From the NCBI GenBank assembly GCA_009701715.1, contig WLJO01000019.1, positions 1 to 44,666 of the forward strand: 44,666 bases of DNA. The letters run 5' to 3'. The notes under the pieces are model-generated. The model did no database searches and was not told the DNA's origin. It saw nothing but the letters and a program-made list of their open reading frames with translations. The translations under genes and the position numbers were made by a program. The number at the start of each line of letters is the position of its first letter. Position 1 is the first letter of the stretch. This document shows positions 40,530-44,666 of this stretch, piece by piece. Source of the stretch: Actinomycetota bacterium (GTDB taxonomy: Bacteria; Actinomycetota; Acidimicrobiia; Acidimicrobiales; Ilumatobacteraceae).

Positions 40530-42932
40530 TTAGACGCCCTCAGCTGCCGACAGCCCGGCCGAGTCCACCGCCTGTCGGCGCGGCAGCGTGTCGAACACGG
40601 GCGGATACGGGCGCCACGGGGAGGGGAGTGTTCCCGTGCGGGCGTGCTCGATGGCCTGCCACACCCTCTCGCTCGTGCAGGGAAGATCGATGTGGCGGAC
40701 ACCGAGGTGGGAGACGGCATCAATCACGGCGTTCTGCACCGCCGGGGTGCTCCCAATCGTGCTTGCCTCACCGATCCCCTTGGCGCCGAGCGGGTTGAGT
40801 GGCGAGGGCGTCTCGGTGCTGTGCACCTCGAAGCTCGGGAACTCTGCTGCGGACGGGAGCGCGTAGTCGAGGAACGTCGCGGTGAGCGGGTTACCAGCCT
40901 CGTCGTACACCATCTGCTCGTAGAGCGTCTGGCTGATGCCGGCGGCGAGGCCGCCGTGCTGCTGGCCCTGGAGGAGCAGCGGGTTGACCACCGTGCCGCA
41001 ATCGTCCACGGCGATGTGCCGCAGCAGTGTCACCCTGCCGGTGTCTTGGTCCACCTCCACGACGGCGATGTGTGCGCCGAACGGGAACGTTGCATCGTCC
41101 TGGAGGAAGTCGAGCTGTGCGGCGAGGCCTGCGGTGCCGTCGGAGTGATCGATGACATCGTCGGGTGCGGTGAGCGCGGCCTGCGCGAGCTCGGCCCAGC
41201 CGAGCGCGCTCGACGGAACGCCAATCACGCCGACGTTGCCGGCATCAACGTTCACCACGATGTCCTCCACGCTCGCCTCGAGGAGGTGAGCGGCGAGGCG
41301 CTTGGCCTTGTCGACCATCGCCTTGGTCGCGTTGAGTACCGCGGAGCCGCCGAGCTGCAGCGAGCGGGACCCACCCGTGCCACCGCCGCTGCGGACGAGG
41401 TCGGTGTCGCTCTGCACGAGACGGATCTTGTCCACCGGGATGCCGGTCTGTGAGCTGACGATCATCGCGAACGTGGTCTGGTGTCCCTGGCCGTGGGCCG
41501 AGGTGCCGGCCATCATCGTCGCTGTGCCGTCGGGGTGGATCTCGATCGCCCCGTACTCGCTCAGGCCGCCGCCGGCGGTGATCTCGACATAGGTGGCCAC
41601 GCCGATGCCGAGCAGCTTGCGGTCACCGCGGGCGCGACGCTCGGCCTGCTCGCGCCGCAGTTCGTCGTACCCGGCGAAACGGGCGGCCTCCTCGAGCGGC
41701 AGGAGGTAGTTTCCGCTGTCGTACACGGGCCCCGTGATCGCGTGGAACGGGAACACGTCGTTGGTGAGCAGGTTCCTGCGCCGGATCTCGATGGGGTCGA
41801 TGCCAAGCTCGAGCGCCGCGTGGTCGACCGCCCGCTCGAGCAGTGCGGTTGCCTCGGGGCGACCGGCACCGCGGTAGGCACCGGTGGGGACGGTGTTCGT
41901 GGTAGCAACCGCTACGTCGAACTGGATCTTCGGGAAGCGATAGGTGCCGTTCGACATCCGCTTCGTGCCTGCCGGCAGGTAGCAGCCGATCGCGGGGTAC
42001 GCACCACCGTCGCCGACGAGGTGGACGCGCATGCCGGTGAACGTGCCGTCCGTGCGGCACCCGAGCTCCACATACTGGACCTGCGCTCGGCTGTGGCCGA
42101 GCACGAGCATGTCCTCGCTCCGGGTGGCGGTCCAGGTGACCGCACGCTGCAAGCGGAGCGCAAGAGCGGCGACAACGGTCTGCTCGGGGTACGGACCGAT
42201 CTTGCCACCGAAACCGCCGCCCACGTGCGGGGTGATGACGTGTATCTGCGCCTTGGGGTACCCGATGGCGGCAGCGAGGAGGTCGTGGAACATGTGCGGC
42301 ATCTGCGTGGAGGCGTAGACGCGCAGTCGACCGTCGGGCTCGATGTCGGAGGCGGCGGTGAGGGGCTCGAGGGCGGCTACTGCGATGCGCTGGTTGACGT
42401 AGCGGCCACGGACGACGACATCGGCATCGTCCAGGATGTCTGGGGTGTCGGGGTCGGTCACGGCCATCGCAACGTTGTTGCCGTGGACGGGGAACAACAC
42501 GGGCGCGCCGGCTGCCATCGCCTCCTCGGGGTCAACCACGCTCGGCAGCTCGTCGTAGTCGACGATGATCATGGCAGCGGCGTCGCGTGCCTCAGTGGGG
42601 CTGTTGGCGGCAACAACGGCGATTGCCTCGCCCACAAAGCGGACCACGTCCACGGCGAGCGGGGGGCGCGCGAAGTCGTCGTGGACCTTCGCCATGCCGT
42701 GCTGCGGGTCGAGGTTGAGGTCCGCCGCGGTGTACACGCCAACGACTCCGGGGGCCGACGCAGCGTCGGACACGTTGATCGCGACGATCCGTGCGTGCGC
42801 GTACTCGGAGCGCACGAATGCGAGGTGCACTGGGTTGATGAGTGGGAGGTCACCGACGTAGGTCGCCCTGCCGAGGAGCAGCTCGGGGTCTTCCGTGCGG
42901 GTTACCTGTGTTCCGAGAATTGAACCTGCCAT
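40530..42932 (-). CDS. Xanthine dehydrogenase-family molybdopterin-binding subunit (form II CoxL-like)
   Basis: 800 residues. The large Mo-subunit family is shown by GRATYVGDLPL, GGGFGGKIG, the active-site loop AYRGAGRPEA, GQGHQTTFAM and the catalytic Glu in GAKGIGEASTIG. AYRGAGR marks the form II CoxL/aldehyde-xanthine oxidase branch rather than true CO dehydrogenase, which has AYxCSFR. These enzymes hydroxylate aldehydes or N-heterocycles. Partners that carry FAD (CoxM) and [2Fe-2S] (CoxS) are absent from the window, so they must be encoded elsewhere. The ATG at 42932 directly precedes the conserved AGSILGTQVTRTED; no ribosome site is visible. Confidence 0.93.
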   Translation of the reverse strand: MAGSILGTQVTRTEDPELLLGRATYVGDLPLINPVHLAFVRSEYAHARIVAINVSDAASAPGVVGVYTAADLNLDPQHGMAKVHDDFARPPLAVDVVRFVGEAIAVVAANSPTEARDAAAMIIVDYDELPSVVDPEEAMAAGAPVLFPVHGNNVAMAVTDPDTPDILDDADVVVRGRYVNQRIAVAALEPLTAASDIEPDGRLRVYASTQMPHMFHDLLAAAIGYPKAQIHVITPHVGGGFGGKIGPYPEQTVVAALALRLQRAVTWTATRSEDMLVLGHSRAQVQYVELGCRTDGTFTGMRVHLVGDGGAYPAIGCYLPAGTKRMSNGTYRFPKIQFDVAVATTNTVPTGAYRGAGRPEATALLERAVDHAALELGIDPIEIRRRNLLTNDVFPFHAITGPVYDSGNYLLPLEEAARFAGYDELRREQAERRARGDRKLLGIGVATYVEITAGGGLSEYGAIEIHPDGTATMMAGTSAHGQGHQTTFAMIVSSQTGIPVDKIRLVQSDTDLVRSGGGTGGSRSLQLGGSAVLNATKAMVDKAKRLAAHLLEASVEDIVVNVDAGNVGVIGVPSSALGWAELAQAALTAPDDVIDHSDGTAGLAAQLDFLQDDATFPFGAHIAVVEVDQDTGRVTLLRHIAVDDCGTVVNPLLLQGQQHGGLAAGISQTLYEQMVYDEAGNPLTATFLDYALPSAAEFPSFEVHSTETPSPLNPLGAKGIGEASTIGSTPAVQNAVIDAVSHLGVRHIDLPCTSERVWQAIEHARTGTLPSPWRPYPPVFDTLPRRQAVDSAGLSAAEGV

Positions 42933-42998
42933 AACGGGGAACGTACAACAGTCTGGCGGGATCGGCTCGGTCCGTGCCGCCGCTACCGTCAGGGGCGT

Positions 42999-43370
42999 AT
43001 GGCTGTCACGACCGTGGTGAACGAGACCGGGGTGCACGTGAGGCTCACCGGGTGGGAGTCCCTGTTCGGGTTCGCCCGTCGGGTCGACATCGACGCCGAC
43101 CAGGTTGGGTCTGCCCAACGGATGCGGTGGGACGAGGTGCGGGAGCACTTCGGTCGCCGTCTTGGCTCGGCCTACCTGCCCCGCGGCCGTGCCGGTGGGT
43201 GGTTTCTCGTCACCAAGGGACGTCAGCACCTTGTCTGGTGCTGGCTCGACCGAGGGGAGCCAGCGCTCGTCGTGAGGACCAATCGGTTCCGCCCGGGTCA
43301 GATAGCGGTCGCAGCGAGCACGGTCACGTACGCCGAGGGGTCGGAGTGGTTCACCCGGCGAGTGACGTGA
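42999..43370 (+). CDS. Small soluble protein, possibly PH-domain-like
   Basis: 123 residues with alternating strand-type pattern: VHVRLTGWESLFGFARRVDI near the start, then GGWFLVTKGRQHLVWCWL and PALVVRTNRF. It resembles bacterial PH-like proteins of this length that begin with a similar 'VxLxxxExLxal...v.ip' segment, but I cannot be sure. No signal or membrane segment. It is divergent from the molybdoprotein and its last 20 bp overlap the end of the convergent flavoprotein gene. Confidence 0.65.
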   Translation: MAVTTVVNETGVHVRLTGWESLFGFARRVDIDADQVGSAQRMRWDEVREHFGRRLGSAYLPRGRAGGWFLVTKGRQHLVWCWLDRGEPALVVRTNRFRPGQIAVAASTVTYAEGSEWFTRRVT

Positions 43371-44619
43371 GAACCGTCTCGGCGCAACGCCTGCCCGAGT
43401 AGAGCGCGCCCTGGATCGACGGTGTGTCGCGGTGATCGCCGCACACGAAGATGCCGTCACCGAGGGACTGGGACTGCTTGGGGTGGAAGGGCGGACACTG
43501 CTCGGGCTGCCCGTGGGGGATTGAATCCGTTCGCAGATGCGTCCAGGTGTCGACAATCGGTCCCCACCAGGTTCGCAGCTGTGCGCGCACCGCGGGCTCG
43601 AGGTTCGGGTCGAGAGTCGCTGGGCACGCAGCGGCGATCAGCGCCCGTCCGTCTCCGGGGCCGTAGTCCGGCGACACATTCGTCATGATCGCCACGTTGA
43701 GCGCCGGGCCGGAGCCGACCCCGTCGAGGATGATGAGTCGGTCCGTGGCTGGTGGGGATGGCGCCACGAACCAGACGCAGGAAGCGGACCGGGACCCAAC
43801 CTCGGGTAGCCCGAGCAGGCGGGCGGCGGCCGGACCCTCGGTAGCAACGATGACGCGCCCGGCCTCGACCGTGCGACCGTCGGCAACGGTGACGGCACCG
43901 GAGCGGACCGACCTAACAGGGATGTTGAGGTGCACGGTTCCCGGTGCGAGCGACGCCGCGAGTTGCTCGGGGATCTGTTGCATGCCGAGCGACGGCACGG
44001 TGGACTCACCGACGGCGAGGCACCGAAGGATCATGTCGAACATCCGTCGGCTCGCCGTGAGCGCTGGGTTCAGTTGGATGCCGCCCACGAGCGGCCGGAA
44101 GAACCGCTGGATCATCGCATCGCTGAAGTGTTCGTCTCGCAGTGCGTCGATCGTCGGCACGTCCGGCCCCGTAAGGAGGTTCCGCGGGTCGGCACGGCGT
44201 ACGCGTTGCAGCAACAGCCCAAGACGCAGCTTGTCGATCGGCGAGCCGACGGGGGCGATGGCCGAGTCCACGAGGCACGAGGGCATTCGCAACGGGTCGC
44301 CAACCCGGTGGAAGCGCTTGCCGAGCCACACCGACGCGCCGGGGTCGAAGGCGCGCAGGCGCAGTGCCTGCACGTCGAACTGCCGGTGCAGTTCGGGGTA
44401 CGCGGTGAGCAGTACCTGAAAGCCGCGGTCGAGGCGGAAGCCGTCGACAACATCGGTGCGTACGCGCCCGCCCACGCCATCGGATGCCTCGAGCACGGCA
44501 ACGTTGCGCCCTGCACGGGTGAGGGTACGGGCGGCGGACAGGCCGGCGAGACCGGCGCCAACGATTGCTACGTCGACCCGCTCGGGAAGCACCTGTGTCA
44601 CGTCAGCGACGTTACTCAC
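43351..44619 (-). CDS. FAD-dependent amine oxidase/desaturase-like protein
   Basis: 422 residues. The N-terminal FAD motif VAIVGAGLAGLSAARTL is followed by EASDGVGGRVRTD, the second motif of the amine oxidase/phytoene desaturase/protoporphyrinogen oxidase superfamily. The C-terminal GIFVCGDHRDTPSIQGALYSG closes the FAD site. The substrate is not evident, and no carotenoid or haem gene is adjacent. The GTG at 44619 is preferred because AAGGG lies just upstream; GTGs at 44637 and 44601 are alternatives. It overlaps tail-to-tail with the small PH-like gene. The 47 bp to the window edge shows nothing callable. Confidence 0.9.
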   Translation of the reverse strand: MSNVADVTQVLPERVDVAIVGAGLAGLSAARTLTRAGRNVAVLEASDGVGGRVRTDVVDGFRLDRGFQVLLTAYPELHRQFDVQALRLRAFDPGASVWLGKRFHRVGDPLRMPSCLVDSAIAPVGSPIDKLRLGLLLQRVRRADPRNLLTGPDVPTIDALRDEHFSDAMIQRFFRPLVGGIQLNPALTASRRMFDMILRCLAVGESTVPSLGMQQIPEQLAASLAPGTVHLNIPVRSVRSGAVTVADGRTVEAGRVIVATEGPAAARLLGLPEVGSRSASCVWFVAPSPPATDRLIILDGVGSGPALNVAIMTNVSPDYGPGDGRALIAAACPATLDPNLEPAVRAQLRTWWGPIVDTWTHLRTDSIPHGQPEQCPPFHPKQSQSLGDGIFVCGDHRDTPSIQGALYSGRRCAETVLTSLAG

Positions 44620-44666
44620 GCTGCCCTTCGGGTCCACCCGGTCGGCGGCGCAGCAGCCGCGGTCGA

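Noticed and set aside
41481-42923. A 480-codon plus-strand frame opposite the molybdoprotein
   Set aside because: Antisense of a gene with many conserved active-site motifs; the shadow product is low-complexity with scattered His/Arg and no motif.
40530-42932. Aerobic CO dehydrogenase large subunit
   Set aside because: The active-site loop is AYRGAGR, not AYxCSFR, and CoxM/CoxS are absent, so a true CO dehydrogenase is not supported.
1-44666. CRISPR arrays, tRNA/rRNA genes, insertion sequences, phage genes or toxin-antitoxin pairs
   Set aside because: No repeat-spacer pattern, transposase motif, integrase, tRNA-like cloverleaf or small toxin pair was recognised on reading both strands, although a short RNA gene could be missed by eye.

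Overview
The window is GC-rich, gene-dense DNA with many GTG and some TTG starts and 4-bp ATGA/GTGA gene overlaps. Lipoprotein signal peptides carry a Thr/Ala/Glu-rich linker. Together these suggest a high-GC actinobacterium. The 'TETTAAA'-type linker after the lipobox is a style I associate with Acidimicrobiia/Ilumatobacter-like bacteria, but that is an impression and not a test. I saw no rRNA, tRNA, CRISPR array, transposase or phage gene. About 40 protein genes are called, most of them chromosomal-type metabolic genes.

Left part (1-14.1 kb): the 5' part of a family 2 glycosyltransferase; an FAD hydroxylase; an acyl-CoA dehydrogenase (ACAD10/11-like) followed by acetoacetyl-CoA synthetase, separated by a strong hairpin; a translationally coupled signalling pair (hybrid histidine kinase, then a REC-EAL phosphodiesterase); a small secreted protein; exonuclease III; a Baeyer-Villiger-type monooxygenase with a probable 48-residue ORF upstream; and a TrpB2-type tryptophan synthase beta chain.

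Purine-like block (14.3-23.8 kb): a BMP-family lipoprotein, double ABC ATPase and two permeases form a nucleoside/purine-type importer. A VanA-size Rieske oxygenase follows, a guanine deaminase converges on it, and a tandem TetR-TetR regulator is divergent from the deaminase. A double-GNAT protein comes next, and then a probable remnant of an alpha/beta hydrolase.

Unusual block (23.9-35.8 kb): three divergent gene pairs in a row. (1) Cache-HAMP receptor, substrate-binding lipoprotein and cupin lipoprotein run left; a GNAT-like gene runs right. (2) A second Cache-HAMP receptor and an MFS-fold membrane protein run left; an amino-acid-type adenylation enzyme, a carrier protein and a GNAT run right. 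(3) An unknown 180-residue protein, perhaps with a 22-codon leader ORF, runs left; a ParA/MinD-type ATPase and an HATPase-like/GNAT fusion run right. The two receptors have no kinase, cyclase or methyl-accepting output. Instead they share a coiled-coil tail with a conserved motif. I propose this block as the best candidate for an undescribed membrane-associated sensing and acyl/aminoacyl-modification system. That assignment is inference.

Right part (35.8-44.6 kb): an overlapping three-gene operon (HI0933-type flavoprotein, cysteine-rich protein, SDR); an FGGY-fold kinase homologue lacking the usual catalytic residues; a P-loop NTPase; a molybdopterin-binding large subunit (form II CoxL-like) without its partner subunits; a small possibly PH-like protein; and an FAD amine-oxidase-like protein.
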